From positions 45,568,001 to 45,632,000 of the forward strand of contig CM060733.1 in NCBI GenBank assembly GCA_030704615.1: a stretch of 64,000 nucleotides of DNA, given 5' to 3'. Below the pieces are notes generated by a model, which saw only the letters and a list, made by a program, of their open reading frames with translations, did no database searches and was not told the origin of the DNA. Source of the DNA: Takakia lepidozioides. Its lineage: Eukaryota > Streptophyta > Takakiopsida > Takakiales > Takakiaceae. A program made the translations under genes and the position numbers. Below, one piece after another: positions 45,559 to 57,175 of this stretch; the first letter of the stretch is position 1; each line of letters opens with the position of its first letter.

Positions 45559-45980
45559 CTCGCGTTTAGGGAGCGGCCAAGCTGGAGCTGAATTCAGGCT
45601 CCTAGAGCGCCCTATTGGGATCGCCCAGGGGCTTGCTCGGTTCTCTACAAATAGGCTTTGTAAAAAGAAACTTTATCTTTTTTATCTTTATCTACTACGT
45701 CGTCAAAACGTAAAAACTGCTGTAATTTTCTTAGGGCAGTTTGAAGCAGAATTCCCCAGGATGCACCAGTTGGCATCGAACCAATGGTCCCATAGGGGCG
45801 GGAGCATGGAACCGTTGCCATAGGGAGATTCGTGGACGCAATCTTGCCCCTTGGATGAGATATCATCTAGGGTTGATGTGGAGCCAGCTAGTCAGAGGGT
45901 GGAACCAGATGAGCAAATTTTTCCGGGGCTTGCTAACTTAGGAGCCTCAATCGGCTCCAGCTGGCCCGTTCTCTAGAGAC
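45559..45980. mobile_element. MITE-like inverted-repeat element
   Basis: The left arm (about 45568-45640: GAGCGGCCAAGCTGGAGCTG, then GGCTCCTA and GGGGCTTGCT) returns in reverse complement at about 45925-45978 (AGCAAGCCCC, TAGGAGCC, GGCTCCAGCTGGCCCGTTCTC). The arms are about 38 bp or more and the total is about 0.42 kb with no coding capacity, which fits a miniature inverted-repeat element. Confidence 0.6.
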
Positions 45981-46753
45981 TGTTCTAGAGATGGATGCCC
46001 AGCTAACTTGATGTCATCGATGAAAAGGCCCGACTGTGGATGAAAGATTCATCGTTGAAGGGAATGAGGATTCTCACTGCAGGCGTAGCGTGGACAATGT
46101 ACTGGTGCAAGTGTCTACTGCATGCATGTGTCTTACAGTGTCAAAGCGTAAAGCCCTGTGAAATTTTTCTTTTATAACTATATGGGGCGGGTTATAGAGC
46201 AGAATGGGCGGTATTAGAGCATCACCACCCTTGAGCCCGAAAAACTCCTTGTAACACAAAAGATAGTGTCATCGATTCAGTGCCTGCTGGGTTCTTTGGC
46301 GCGGCAGCCCGACTCGCGCACACCCTTGTCCCTAAATCGCCCACGCCATCCCCCCGCCCCTCGCCTCCCATTGGCCGGGAGGGGCGAGATCTCCACCAAG
46401 ACGCTGACGGGCACGCGCTTGGTCAGTTGACTTGGATTCAGGGACGTTTTCTGTGCGTAGAATACAGCGCTCGGGTTCAGTGCACCAGTGCACGGAACGA
46501 TATTCAGTGGGAGCTTTTCACGGGATATAGGGTTCAGTGCATGGGTGGGGGACGTTCCCGCCCACCATACCCTCATGTTCCGTTGGCCTGCTGGTTCAGT
46601 GTAGGGTGGGGATGCTCTTAGGGCGTCACACGTGAGGTCCCCCTGGCCGTGAGCTTACACGTAAGAACCCTGCAACGCGGGAAAAAACGTGTAACGTTCA
46701 TCCAGCCGTTGGATCTATGGCATAGATCCAAAATTTCGTAGGGCTTTACGCGG

Positions 46754-46864
46754 GGTGAGGCATTATCCCCAGGGGCTTCTAGTACCGAGGCCCTGTAATA
46801 CGAGGGCGGAGGATTATAGGGGCGAGGTACTGGAAGCCCCTGGGGACAATGCCTGCAGCCTCAC
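46754..46864. repeat. inverted repeat (hairpin or MITE core)
   Basis: GGGGTGAGGCATTATCCCCA followed by GGGGCTTCTAGTACC pairs with GGTACTGGAAGCCCC, then TGGGGACAATGCC and CCTCACCC, about 35 bp per arm with a short loop. Confidence 0.75.
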
Positions 46865-48129
46865 CCTATACAAAGAATAGACATAATATAATAATAATAA
46901 CAAAGCTCTCTCGTGATCAGTCAAACGAATTAGTGGGAGAGAACTGAGTCAACTGACATATTTGGAACAATCCATACTCGACAAGCAATGGCAGGATGTT
47001 TACGTCATACCTCACACTGCTGCCGCCATCCGCCCATACCGCCACCCTCCTTTACACCTACATGTGTTGATGAAACTGTGAGTCATGACTCATGACTTTC
47101 TCACCGCCGCTCCTCACACATTCTTTCCGACTCTCCACCTCGGTAACTTTCTGCATCAAATGCACCGCGATTGCACAAGCAGTCACGATGATGACTATAG
47201 CACAAAGCACGAGACATCATATAATTAAGCATTCCCTGACACTGCACAACAAGCGAGCGAGGTCGAGAAGAGGAGAGATGGAAACTTGAAAGCAGCGCGT
47301 GGAGCCAGCACCGGGCCAGACGGACACGTGAGCACTTGTCGCTCGCGGCAAGTGCAGCCCGTCACCGCCCGACACGCTTCCCCCACCAGCTGGCTCCCTC
47401 TTGCCCCCGAGCCTCTCGTACAAAAGATGCCGCTTTCCGAATCCTGACAGATGGCCTGGGGATTCAGCCTCGGCTGTCAGAATATGTCTGGCCCGTGGCT
47501 CAATAGCGAAGATGCGTCGGCTGTCGCCGGAGCCGAGCTCCGGGTACTAGATGCCGAACAGACGAGGCGAAAATCAGGCCCGGGGGAGGCTCGGTGAGGA
47601 ATAGAACACACACTGAGCTTGTGCCTCGGGATCACTCACCTGGCAGAGGCCAACTGGAGCCCCACCGCACCGCCCCTGCCGGTCATCCTTTCCTTGTCGC
47701 CTAATATCCTTTTGCTGACCGGTGCAGCGTGTCGGCCATTCACGTTGCGCATGGATGAATGCCTGATTGGCGCCAGTCATCCTTGCAGCTTTTCATTTAC
47801 GAGTAAGCTGATGAGCAGCAGCGGAACACACTAGACATAGGATGCGAGTTGAATGCGCGCGTGCCAGCCTGCCGGTACGGTCGCCGGGGCTTGCCGGAGC
47901 CGGGACGCCTTGGTGGGGCCCGCAGTCAAATCCCCACCCCCCGCCGTGCCATTATTGCGTGTATTACAGTACAAAATATAAAATTCTGAGGGATGGCAAG
48001 AAAGCGGTGGGTAGTTTGGTGGCAGGAGTCATTGGCCGTTATTGCGGGGGTGCTCATGGCGCGATGGAATTGGTGTCCTTAAGGATTTGACTGAGGTACC
48101 ATTAGATTTTTGAATCTCAAAAAATTCCC

Positions 48130-48365
48130 TCAAGCGGATCTCCGCTCCCCTGTTTCCAATCGCTGCTCCCCTGTTCCCACATACATACCGCTCCCCCGTG
48201 TGTCCGCCGCTCCCTGTGTTACGGCTCCCCTGCTCTCCTTGCTCCCCTTTGTTATTGCTCCGCCGCTCCCCTGTTGCCGCTCCCCTGTTACTATTCCCGG
48301 CTCCCTTGTGCTATTGCTCCCCTGTTTTACTGCTTCGCCGCTCCAATAACAGGGGAGCGGCGGGG
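48130..48365. repeat. GCTCCCCTG-rich simple repeat
   Basis: About a dozen GCTCCCCTGTT/GCTCCCC units in irregular array, closing with the inverse AACAGGGGAGCGG at about 48345-48361. Confidence 0.8.
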
Positions 48366-49171
48366 CGGGAGCGTGGGACCCTCGGCGTGAAGCATACACG
48401 AGGGAAGGGGGGTGGGGATTTGACTGCGGGCCCACGGAGGCCCTCAGGTTAGCTCCGTCATCCTGCGATGGATTGTTCGGGGAAAAAACCATTATGCCTA
48501 GGCTCTGATGCATGGAAGTCAATTTGGAGACACTTCTAAGAGGGCACCTAACCCTACGTATGCCACTAACCAAGGCTAAATGCCTACGGCAGCCAATTTT
48601 TGGAATCACAACCTCGAATCTGAAAGCCTTCTTCAGCTCAAATGCCCGTTCACCGCAAGTTGAAGAAGGAGTATTCTTAAAACACGGGTACTCATAATCT
48701 GAAAATGGCTCCAGCTTATGTTGCTTGAGTGCGAATATGAGTGTGGTTGGCTTGGCAGCTTTACATCTGGTCCATCCCACTCGATATGATGAGCAGGTTC
48801 AGCTTGACTTCTCTCACACAAAAGACGCTGCCAAGATGGGTTTGTTGCCCTAGATGACTTCCCGTCGTTGTTCTGGGCTGCTACATATAATTAATCTGGC
48901 CCATGGCGAGGGGCCTTGCCTTCCACCAATCATCTGTAAGTCCTGTGAAATTGTTTTTGTGGCAGTTTGTAAGCAGTGGGCAGCATGGTGGGCTGTTGTA
49001 GGATTTGATGAACTCAATGTCGTATACTAACAGCAACCCCTCATCTCTTATGCAAGCATTCAACAAGCCAAGTTGACTGCAGAGCACATTCAACCCCCAC
49101 GTTTCTAGTTGCCTAATGTTCTTCATCTCCTAGGCATAGCATTTTCTAGGGTCTCCATCTGTGATGACACA

Positions 49172-50536
49172 TTATCTTCTCATGTGGTTCAGCTTCTGGT
49201 CTTGCTCTTGTTTGCACCACCCCAATGAAGGGCAGTTCCCACCTGCTTGATTATCTCCATATGGTTGTCTTGGCAGGGTTTCCCACAACCACCTTTTCTT
49301 TTCAGACTGCCAGTCATCAGCCTCGTTCTCCAATGCTTCACTTTCTTCCCAAGTGAAGTGCTCTCCTCTTTTATGCTTCAACGTCCCTGCGGGTGTCTTT
49401 TCCTTCATCTCCCGTGGTGCTTTCGAATGAATGAGCATTGATTTGCATCTGTTGGCAACACTTACGGTGTCCCTTTCCTTGCATGCCACTGCAGGCCTAT
49501 CATTGACTTTCTTGGCAGGGAAGTCTCCTCCTTCTCCCTCATTTTCTGGCTCTGTTGGTGCCCCACTCACCATGCTGCATTTATTTCGTGGTGTTGCGCC
49601 AGCCAAGGGCGATCTTTCACTAGTCCGATTGTTGGCAGCAGCTGATTGGAGTCTTCTTGGCAAAGTCTCCCACGAGTTCCCATTAGTTTCAGGCATCAGG
49701 TTTTCTACCCTGCCCTTCCACTTTTCATAAGCGAGGTGCCTGTCTTCCTCCCTTTCACTCTTCAGCCTCTCAGGCAGATTTTTCTTCATGCGATTGCTGC
49801 TCCCATACTTCCAATCCTTGTTTAATTTTCTCCAACCATCACCCTCAGATTTGACAAGGTATTGCTGCCCTTCCTTGTGTCTTTCCTCACTCCCAGCTGC
49901 TGGTTTTATCCCAGATTCACCTCTCATCCTTGCCTGGGGTTTTGCTTGCCAAATAGCCCTTGTGTGGGGAACTTCAACGAAAGGCAACATCTCATTCTCA
50001 GCTCCTGTCTTTGTACCTCTTTGCAGCAGTCCAGCCTCGGGTGCCTCACTTTCTGATTGCTGGGTTGCATTCTTCGACCGCCAACCTTTGACAGGAAAGT
50101 GTGCTCCATCTTCCTCATCTTCAACTGGTTCCCTTGATGCTTCACCTCGTATGTCTTCCTCCTCATGTTTTAGCAGCAGCTCCCATGCCTGAATTGCTAC
50201 TTTTCCTCGTAGTTGATCTTGTGCTTTCCTTTTTCTCCGTAGCTTAATCAACTATTTTGTCTTGGCAGCTCCCTTGCCATGAGTGCCTTGTCTCACTGCA
50301 TCTCTCTTGGCTGCCCACCATCCGTGGAGTCTTTCTTGCACTATTCTGACCCTCATTGGCATGCACTTTGCTGCGATGCCCCACATGTATTTGCTGCTCC
50401 CTTTAATCATCAACATAGTGCTCCAGAGCCAGTGCCTCATTGTTGACCAGTTGACCTTCTCACCCCTTGGACCCCATTTTCCCTTCTCCCATGTTGCCTC
50501 GTCTTTCTGCTTCATCATTTGCTTTACTTGCACGAT
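49172..50536 (-). pseudogene. unidentified lysine/glutamate/tryptophan-rich ORF with one in-frame TAG
   Basis: Two minus-strand frames, 50533-50252 (93 codons) and 50251-49172 (359 codons), are in the same register and separated only by a TAG at 50252-50254, so the ancestral frame had at least 450 codons. The protein is hydrophilic with regularly placed Trp (WLWSTM, SWETLPRRL, RWLWETLPRQP, WKYGSSN); WETLPR occurs twice. A long frame with one stop suggests recent coding. No family recognised; a transposon accessory protein or a chance open frame cannot be excluded. Confidence 0.35.
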
Positions 50537-50919
50537 GTTGCTTCTTCCCTACAGCTCCTCATGTGTTGTGGCTCTTTCCCATGTTGCACTCACTCCCATC
50601 ACACGTTGTGCAGTTGATAAGACTAAGATGAGTTGATGCAGGATAGGGGGAGGGCTTGCTGGTGTATGTTGTCCGATAGGCCCCACGCACAGAGTCAAAG
50701 CTGGAAGTCAGCCTTGCAATGACCCAAGTGAGAGAAGTCTGGTGGGGGTAGCATCTTGGGGGATGGCAGTTAGGGCAATGTGTGTCTAGGGCAATATATG
50801 TCATAGCAGCGGGTGATGTGCTGCCAATTTTGAGGATAGAGACAACCTGTAAGCTGTAGATTTGTATCAGTGGTTTCTTCTGACACATATTGCTCCCAGT
50901 TTGCCACAACCAGTTTTGT

Positions 50920-51066
50920 TTGCGTTTGTAGTGCATGTGCGAGCCTGCTGGGGAAGGGCAAAGAGGTCCATGGTTGCATCGTCAAAGCTGGAATTGTGGC
51001 AGATGTCATTCTGAACAATACCCTTGTGGACAGGGAGTGTTCAACAATATGGCTAAGCGAAGGATA
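50920..51066 (+). pseudogene. PPR repeat fragment with internal deletion
   Basis: Plus strand: FVCVCSACASLLGKGKEVHG, then CIVKAGIVADVILNNTLVD, as in PLS-class PPR proteins. Right after, GTGTTCAACAATATGGCTAA encodes VFNNMA in another frame, a sequence found in the gene at 13253-13280. The MYAKCG part between them was lost. Confidence 0.65.
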
Positions 51067-51076
51067 GAGTGTAATG

Positions 51077-52155
51077 ATTGCTAATGAAGGCACCTTCTTC
51101 AATTTCACCTTGTTTTCCCCTCTTATCAGAATCACCCCTAATTATTCATGTTTGAATTCTGCAAGTTAACTGGTTGAGTGAAGCTTTGATAGTTTGGAGT
51201 GACTTTGACATGATTCTGCCAATGTGACAACAGGAAAGTATCAGAAACAGGTAACACAGACGAGGAGAAGTTGTGGAATGAATACTTTTCTGACCCCAGT
51301 CAATGGTGGGACAATCGAGGCAAGAAGGTGAATGTTTGTTGGATTATAGAGAGTAGCAGATGCAATTGAGCGTAGGAACTAGTGTGATAAGTTGAGTTGG
51401 GTGCTTCCTAGAACAAGTCTAGGTTGTCATCGTCAACTGCTAGCAACAAGGCAAGGTTGTATGCAAGGCATGGATAGCTGAAGGAGCAAGGATAGAGTGT
51501 GGGTGCAGATTCACCCAAGAGGGCCGGACTTCAAGCTCCAGATTAACTATGAAGCTACAAGAAACCTACATGGGTAGATGGTCAACTGGCAGCAACGGCA
51601 CAATTGATAAAATCAGACATTGTTAATGAAGGCATCTTCTTCAGCACATTTCACCCTGTTTTTCCCTCTTATCATAATCAGCCCAAAATTTCCATGTTGA
51701 ATTCTGCAAGTTAGCTGGTTGAGTGAATCTAGTTTGGAGTGACTTTGACATGATACTGCTATGTGACAACATGAAAGTATCAAAAAACAAGTAACAGACA
51801 TGAGGAGAAGCTGTGGAATGAATACTTTTCTGCCCCCAGTCAATGATGGGACAACCGAGGCAAAAAGGTGAATGTCTGCTACATTTCAGAGAGTAGCAGA
51901 CGCAATTGAGCATAGGAACTAGTGTGATAAGTTGAGTTGGGTGTTTCCTAGAACAAATGTAGGTTGTCATTGTCAGCTACTAGCAGCAAGGCAAGGATGA
52001 ATGCATGATTTGTGCAGGGGCATGGATAGCTGAAGGAGCAGGGATAGAGTGTGGTCCAGATTCATCCTAGAGGGCCAAATTTCAAGCACAAGATTACCTA
52101 TGATTCCTTATGGATCAATAACTACAAGAAACCTCCATGGGTAGATGGTCTATTC
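51077..52155. repeat. tandem direct duplication, about 0.53 kb unit
   Basis: 51077-51588 and 51620-52155 are related throughout (shared AATGAAGGCA, GAATTCTGCAAGTTA, AGTTTGGAGTGACTTTGACA, GAACTAGTGTGATAAGTTGA, GGATAGAGTGTGG, CATGGGTAGATGGTC in order). They differ by scattered substitutions and small indels. Each unit ends with the exon-like HPRGP block also seen at 15.0-15.3 kb. Confidence 0.9.
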
Positions 52156-52159
52156 CGTG

Positions 52160-53019
52160 GAACGCACTGAAGTCTTGCATTATGAGGATCAGAACTGCTT
52201 GGCAGCTTACTTGCATGAGGCCTTGACCCTTAGGCAATCCCCAGAGCAGCACTAGCTTTTGGGCTGCTTTTTTTACCTTGTGTTTTTCATTTTGTCCCAT
52301 AAGCTCTTTGAGCTTTCCGTAGATGTAAGAAAGTACCATTTTGTTTCATTTCATTCATTTTCATTTCATCTTGTTTCATGGCATGTCTTTCATCGTTTGT
52401 GCATTTCTAATGCATGATTAGTTCTCTTGTATGGCTTTACTAGTCGACTCACTACAAACACCAAAACTCCAAAGCATGAATCACTATGAATGATTGTTCA
52501 AGTAATTTCGAGCACTTCATGTAAAGTAGTAAAGCAGTGGTTGCGCTAACTTCCACAGTCGCAATTGCCATTGGGCATGTAGCACTGCAAGTTATGTGGT
52601 TTACTACCACGTGGCGCCCCGGGCCCGTGGCCACGTGGCAGCAGTGCTGCTCGTCGTGGCGCCACCACGTCGGCATCCACATCGTCGTCCACGTCTGCGT
52701 CCACGTCCGCGTCCATGTGTCACCGCGCTTCGGTGAGTCGGTCCACTCATCCGGAGGGAAAGTCAAAGTCAGCCCAAAAGGTCAGACACACGGGCGGCCC
52801 GCCTGGTTACGCCACGTGGTTCTTCAGCATTAATCGTTGAGCAGTTGTTCGCGCGTCTGCATCCTTTACCACTCCAATCATTGGATGTCCAACCCAACTA
52901 CCACGTCTGTTGTAACTAGTCGTTTGTAATTTCCAGTCGATCCCAATTTTTTGACTTTTACGACTCAAAACGAGTCGTTACCCCAGTGGTAAATGACACG
53001 AATGCTTCTAGTGTGACTT
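52160..53019. other. no recognised gene; CACGT-rich stretch at 52600-52725
   Basis: The stretch repeats CACGTGGC and CCACGTC(T/C)GCGT units, giving many G-box-like CACGTG cores. No gene was seen. It lies just downstream of the E4 gene remnant and may be part of that element's end. Confidence 0.45.
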
Positions 53020-55850
53020 GGGAACCCGGACAACAGGTGACTTGGTAGCAGCAGCAGCAGTCGCAGGACCTTGCACAAAGTTGTCGTCGGAGTCACTCCT
53101 TTCGGGCCCCTCCTGCGCCTCTTCTCGTGCCCCGGTGGTTTTCTGTTTTTTGGGGGTTACTGTAGTCCCCTGTTTCCGTGTCCTTTTTTTGCTTTTTGCT
53201 TGAGCAATCTCTGCCGCTTTCCTAGACTTGGCAAGCGCTTTCGCCTCCTTTGGACCCAGCGGAGGCAGCGGAGTCCGGTTTCGTCAGGCCTCAGCATCCA
53301 GCTTCAATTGAAACTCAGAGGTGTCGAGCGAGCCGGGCGGAAGGTCCACATACCAAGGGCAGTCGCGCAAATGCGCTAGATGCCACTCCTTCACGATAAC
53401 GTCAGTGTGCTCCAGGGTTCCTCCATGCGAGGAAGAATGGCGGCTCGAAGGACAGATGACCTTTCTCCAACAGGGAGAACTTGCAGTACCTGCATTCAAG
53501 AAACCCACAGAGAATTAGGTCCCGGGAATGAGGTTAATTTTTCGAAATGAATTTGCAAAAATGGTGTCGAATTTCTATGCGGGGTAAGCCCAATGGTCCC
53601 GGCTCTCCGGGGTGCCGTGCAATGAAAGTGGAAATTTGGCGCCATTTTTCCCGTGGGCGAGGGAGCCCATTCTGGGACTTAGCCATTTTGGGGCCCAACC
53701 TAGAAAAATGGCGCCGAATTTCCACTTTCCGGCTGGGGTGGCTGGCACCGAAACTGGAAATTCGGCGCCATTTTTCCAGGTTGGGGCCCAGCCCTTTCTG
53801 GGACTTAGCCACTTTCGGACCCAGCCTGGAAAAATGGCGCCGAATTTCCAGTACCGGGCCCCGAAAATGGCTAAGTCCCGGGGGTGGTTGGCACCCATTC
53901 TGGAAATTCGGCGCCATTTTTCCAGGTTAGGGCCCAGCCATTTCTGGGACTTAGCCAGTTTCGGACCCAGCCTGGAAAAATGGCGCCGAATTTCCAGTTC
54001 CGGGCCCAACCAATTCTGGGACTCAGCCATTTTCGGGGCCCGAAACTGGAAATTCGGCGCCATTTTTCAAGGCTGGGTCCGAAACTGGCTAAGTCCCAGA
54101 AATGGCTGGGCCCCAACCTGGAAAAATGGTGCCAAATTTCCAAAATGGGTGCCAGCCGCCCCCGGGACTTAGCCATTTTCGGGGCCCGAATCAGGAAATT
54201 CGGCGCCATTTTTCCAGGGACTTAGCCATTTCTTCACAACCAGTTGTCATGCCCCACACAAGCCGTTTTATATCCAGGAACTCCAGGGACTACAATGGCC
54301 ACAGATCAAAGAGGAGCACCGCATATTTACCTGTACAGAAGGCGCATTGCCGCTTTGTCCGCGTTCGGCTGGTCGGTGAACTCGTGGCTCCGGCGGGCAT
54401 GCGGTATCTCTCGAAAGAACAGGTCAGTTTTGTAGAGCATAAAATACCTCGCCATATAGTCGCGTAGGCTCTGTGCTTCTCCAAAAATCTCCAGCTTGAA
54501 CTGATGTGCTTGGGTGTCAAGCTGCTCTTTGCGCATTCGTAGTCACCTGTGGAGATTCTCCATCAGACCGCATTCCTCAATAAATACAAGAAATCCACCA
54601 GATACAAGAGTAGAAGCGCCAAATGAAGCGTGGGAAAGTACTTGAAACCACCATGTCATGCGGTTCATCCACATGTCGAATGTGGGGCCAGACAGTTTGT
54701 CGGGTTTGGGGAAGCTCCACATGTCCCTTGTACTCTGGGACCCATTCCAGATTTGGAGCCACCGGGTCTGTCCAACCACCGTGCATATTAGTAAGCGCCA
54801 AACACCACGAAAACGAATTGTTGCCACGAGAATTTGGTTAAGAATGTATAACCTTCTCTGTTGCATCCACACAGGCTGTGGCTAGACGATGCAGCTTCTC
54901 CAGTGTCATCGTGGGCTTAAGAGCGCGGGAGTAGTGCTTCCCCACCTCCACCAGAAAGTCGGCACCAAGGGCGGGATCAGCTATGGCCACGTACTTCACC
55001 ATTCTCGACTTGTACTTGATGCGGGCCTTCGCCTCCACAGCTTTGAGATACGATTCCAGTGCCGGGAGGGTTAGTTTCTTCTCCTCTGACTCCATGTAGA
55101 ACCTTCGCGCATGTGCCAGATCCTGCTGAATTTTCGTCTATCAAGAATGCGCACATAAGATTAGAAATCTTGGTCCACACTTTTTTTTCTATTGGGGGAG
55201 CAGAGACAGATTAGCTCAACAAAAGAGTTAGGAGTTGTACCTGAAATATGTAGTCCACCATGGCGTCCATGCTCAGCCTATACCAGGTTCTGTCTGCCTT
55301 TGCCTCCGACTTGCGCAGGTTGTCGGCACTGAGCGAATTGGCAAACTCTTGCAGCCCCTGCTTCCCGACATCCTTCAGTCGGAAGAGCATGTGGGACAAG
55401 TTGGTGGCAATGAAGGCATTCTCAGTCACCCTGCAATGCCACATTTCCATTAAACGATACTGAAATGAGAATTTGCAACAAATATGACGATTGACGATGA
55501 AATGACTTTCAAATTCAAAGTTCCAAAGCAAGAGACATTGTAACTTACGAGTTGATGTCTGCCATTGCAGCTTTGAGAAGACTTCGATCTTTGGGCCCCA
55601 CAACCTTCAGCACAACACACTCCACGGCGTAATGCCAATCCAGGTCGTTGGGGTGGGCTTTGGGCTATGTGCTCCATCCATGCCAGGAGGCGATGATTGC
55701 CGTCCCACTCGTAAAACATCTTTCCGGACAAGTGCTGGAAAAGAGGATAATTCCTGGAGACAACCAAGACCCAAAACAAAATCTCGCCCATCCATTGTCA
55801 TCAAATTGTGCAGGCCATCAAATCTTGCAGTACTCAAGGGCCTTCATTTC
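53020..55850 (-). pseudogene. ParB-like gene of element E4 (diverged relative), interrupted
   Basis: Read on the minus strand, exon blocks follow the E3 order: ParB-like segment (about 55760-55560: MFYEWDGNHRLLAWM at 55679-55723, then DWHYAVECVVLKVVG and a GTAAGTT donor, with a frameshift between), 55437-55240 (VTENAFIATNLSHMLFRLKD), 55139-about 54853 (VAIADPALGADFLVEVGKHY, EKLHRLA), about 54790-54630 (TRWLQIWNGSQ, FDMWMNRMTWWFQ), 54536-54330 (a counterpart of the exon-5 region ending RLLYR), and about 53500-53290 (EWHLAHLRDCPWYVDLPPG). A TGA after LDAEA is followed in frame by a basic, lysine-rich linker down to about 53030. No methyltransferase part is visible. Protein similarity to E3 is low but the exon-by-exon order is kept, so this is a separate subfamily. 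Confidence 0.65.
53600..54215. repeat. array of GGCGCC-centred palindromes within E4
   Basis: Nine copies of an imperfect palindrome (GGAAATTCGGCGCC, then ATTTTTCC, or its reverse) occur at about 53639, 53710, 53763, 53834, 53911, 53982, 54055, 54126 and 54203. Orientation alternates and spacing is mostly 71-77 bp. Between them GGGACTTAGCCA blocks also alternate. The array lies in the intron between two E4 exons (54330 and 53500). ORFs of 110-190 codons through it are caused by the repeat. Confidence 0.92.
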
Positions 55851-55879
55851 ACCCCCCATGAATTTGTCAAATTTTAGCT

Positions 55880-56110
55880 GGAATGTGAGGGGTGTGGGAG
55901 GTTAGTTATTTCATGAGCATGAGCGGCATGAGCAGAGTAGTAAGACAATCGGTTTTCATGAGCAGAAGTACAAATTCTGGAAATAAAAAACATTAAAAAT
56001 ATTATTTTAATGGAATGTGTCAGAACAAAACTAATATAATATTCATTGTTTGAAGTAGAAATTGTAGTTTTGGGAGCCGTGCTCATGATATTTTGTCTTC
56101 CGCTCATGCA
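55880..56110 (-). repeat. CTCATG-rich repeat beside E4
   Basis: Minus-strand CTCATG units with the TTTAAT stretch, homologous to 40-215. It lies upstream of the first recognisable E4 exon, so it is either an intron/5' region or the element end. Confidence 0.55.
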
Positions 56111-56370
56111 AATTCCTAGCGACATCTGCAAAAATAGCGCCGAATTTCGCGGTAATAGGTTCCGCAACCGGAGAAATTTACGACGTATTTCGCGATAATA
56201 GGTGTCTCCGGTGAAAAATGGTGCCGAATTTCGCGGCTATAGGTCCCAACATGGCAGGTGTGTAAGCCCAAAATTTGGAAATGTGGTGCCGAATTTTGGT
56301 ACATGATGCCGGGGATTGCATAGATGTTGGGCAGTTCTGGGCCATGTAACTAGAAATTCGGCGCCATTTT
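56111..56370. repeat. second cluster of GGCGCC-type repeats
   Basis: Four more units (near 56139, 56219, 56285 and 56361) carry GGTGCCGAATTT or GGCGCC cores, three followed by CGCGGTAATAGGT-like sequence that also occurs at the right end of E1 (8429). Confidence 0.7.
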
Positions 56371-56914
56371 TCCATAAATGGCCCCCACAACTGCTACTGT
56401 TGGAACTCAATTTTCTGGAAGATTTGCAAATTTTTCCTGCCACCATCTTATTATGGATTCTGTTTCGACATTGCCACTGGATGTCTACGGATATCCAACA
56501 GTTCGTAGTGTGTATAAGAGATTACTTTAATATTGCCTGTTTCATTCTAGGAGTTTTGGGATGCATTTCATTACACTGCAAAACAAAGTCTAATGCATAA
56601 AAATGCAATTGCAAATATCCATATGGTGGATTCCCTTTGCCCCATCAATGATTTCTAGAATCCCGGCGGAGGAGTTTGTGCAGCTCGTTCACGCTCAACG
56701 CTGGTGCATGAACAAAGTCATCAATAGTCACGTTCAGCCTCAACCTCTTCAGGTAAATGTAATACAGATGTTTGCACGGATAATTGTTAGAGGGCTGTCG
56801 GGGACTTAGACACTTATACGGATCTGTAGGTAACCTTAATTTTTGCACAGACTGAGACCAACAGGAGCCTTAGGGGTGACAGCAGCGCACTGTAGAGGGG
56901 GGTTACACAGCCCG
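56371..56914. other. no recognised gene
   Basis: Plain sequence between the E4-linked repeats and the CACAGCC array. Short ORFs only. Confidence 0.4.
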
Positions 56915-57175
56915 TCACAGTCGTCACAGTCGTCACAGCCGACACAGCCCACACAGCCGTCACAGCCAACACAGCCCACACAGCCGTCACAGCCAACACA
57001 GCCGTCACAGTCGTCACAGCCGACACAGCCAACACAGCCCGTCACAGTCGTCACAGCAGACACAGCCGGCACAGCCGACACAGCCAGTCACAGCCAAACA
57101 CAGTCGCACAGCCAGTCACAGCCCGTCACAGTTTCACACAGCCAGTCACAGCTTGACACAGCTGTCACGATCATA
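56915..57175. repeat. CACAGCC minisatellite
   Basis: About 28 units of 8-10 bp (CACAGCCGA, CACAGCCCA, CACAGTCGT) in tandem, ending about 50 bp before the truncated LTR of copy 2. The proline/glutamine/threonine-rich ORF across it is a by-product. Confidence 0.95.

Larger units (their letters stand above)
45981..49171. other. GC-variable non-coding stretch, no recognised gene
   Basis: Holds an inverted repeat at 46754-46864, a GC-rich block at 46280-46620 with repeated GGTTCAGTG, and a CTCCCCTG repeat at 48130-48365. ORFs here are short and mutually overlapping. No tRNA or rRNA was recognised. Confidence 0.45.

Noticed and set aside
53534-54225. ORFs of 110-186 codons in the GGCGCC palindrome array
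   Set aside because: Both strands are open with mirrored, near-identical peptides, as expected from an inverted-repeat array.
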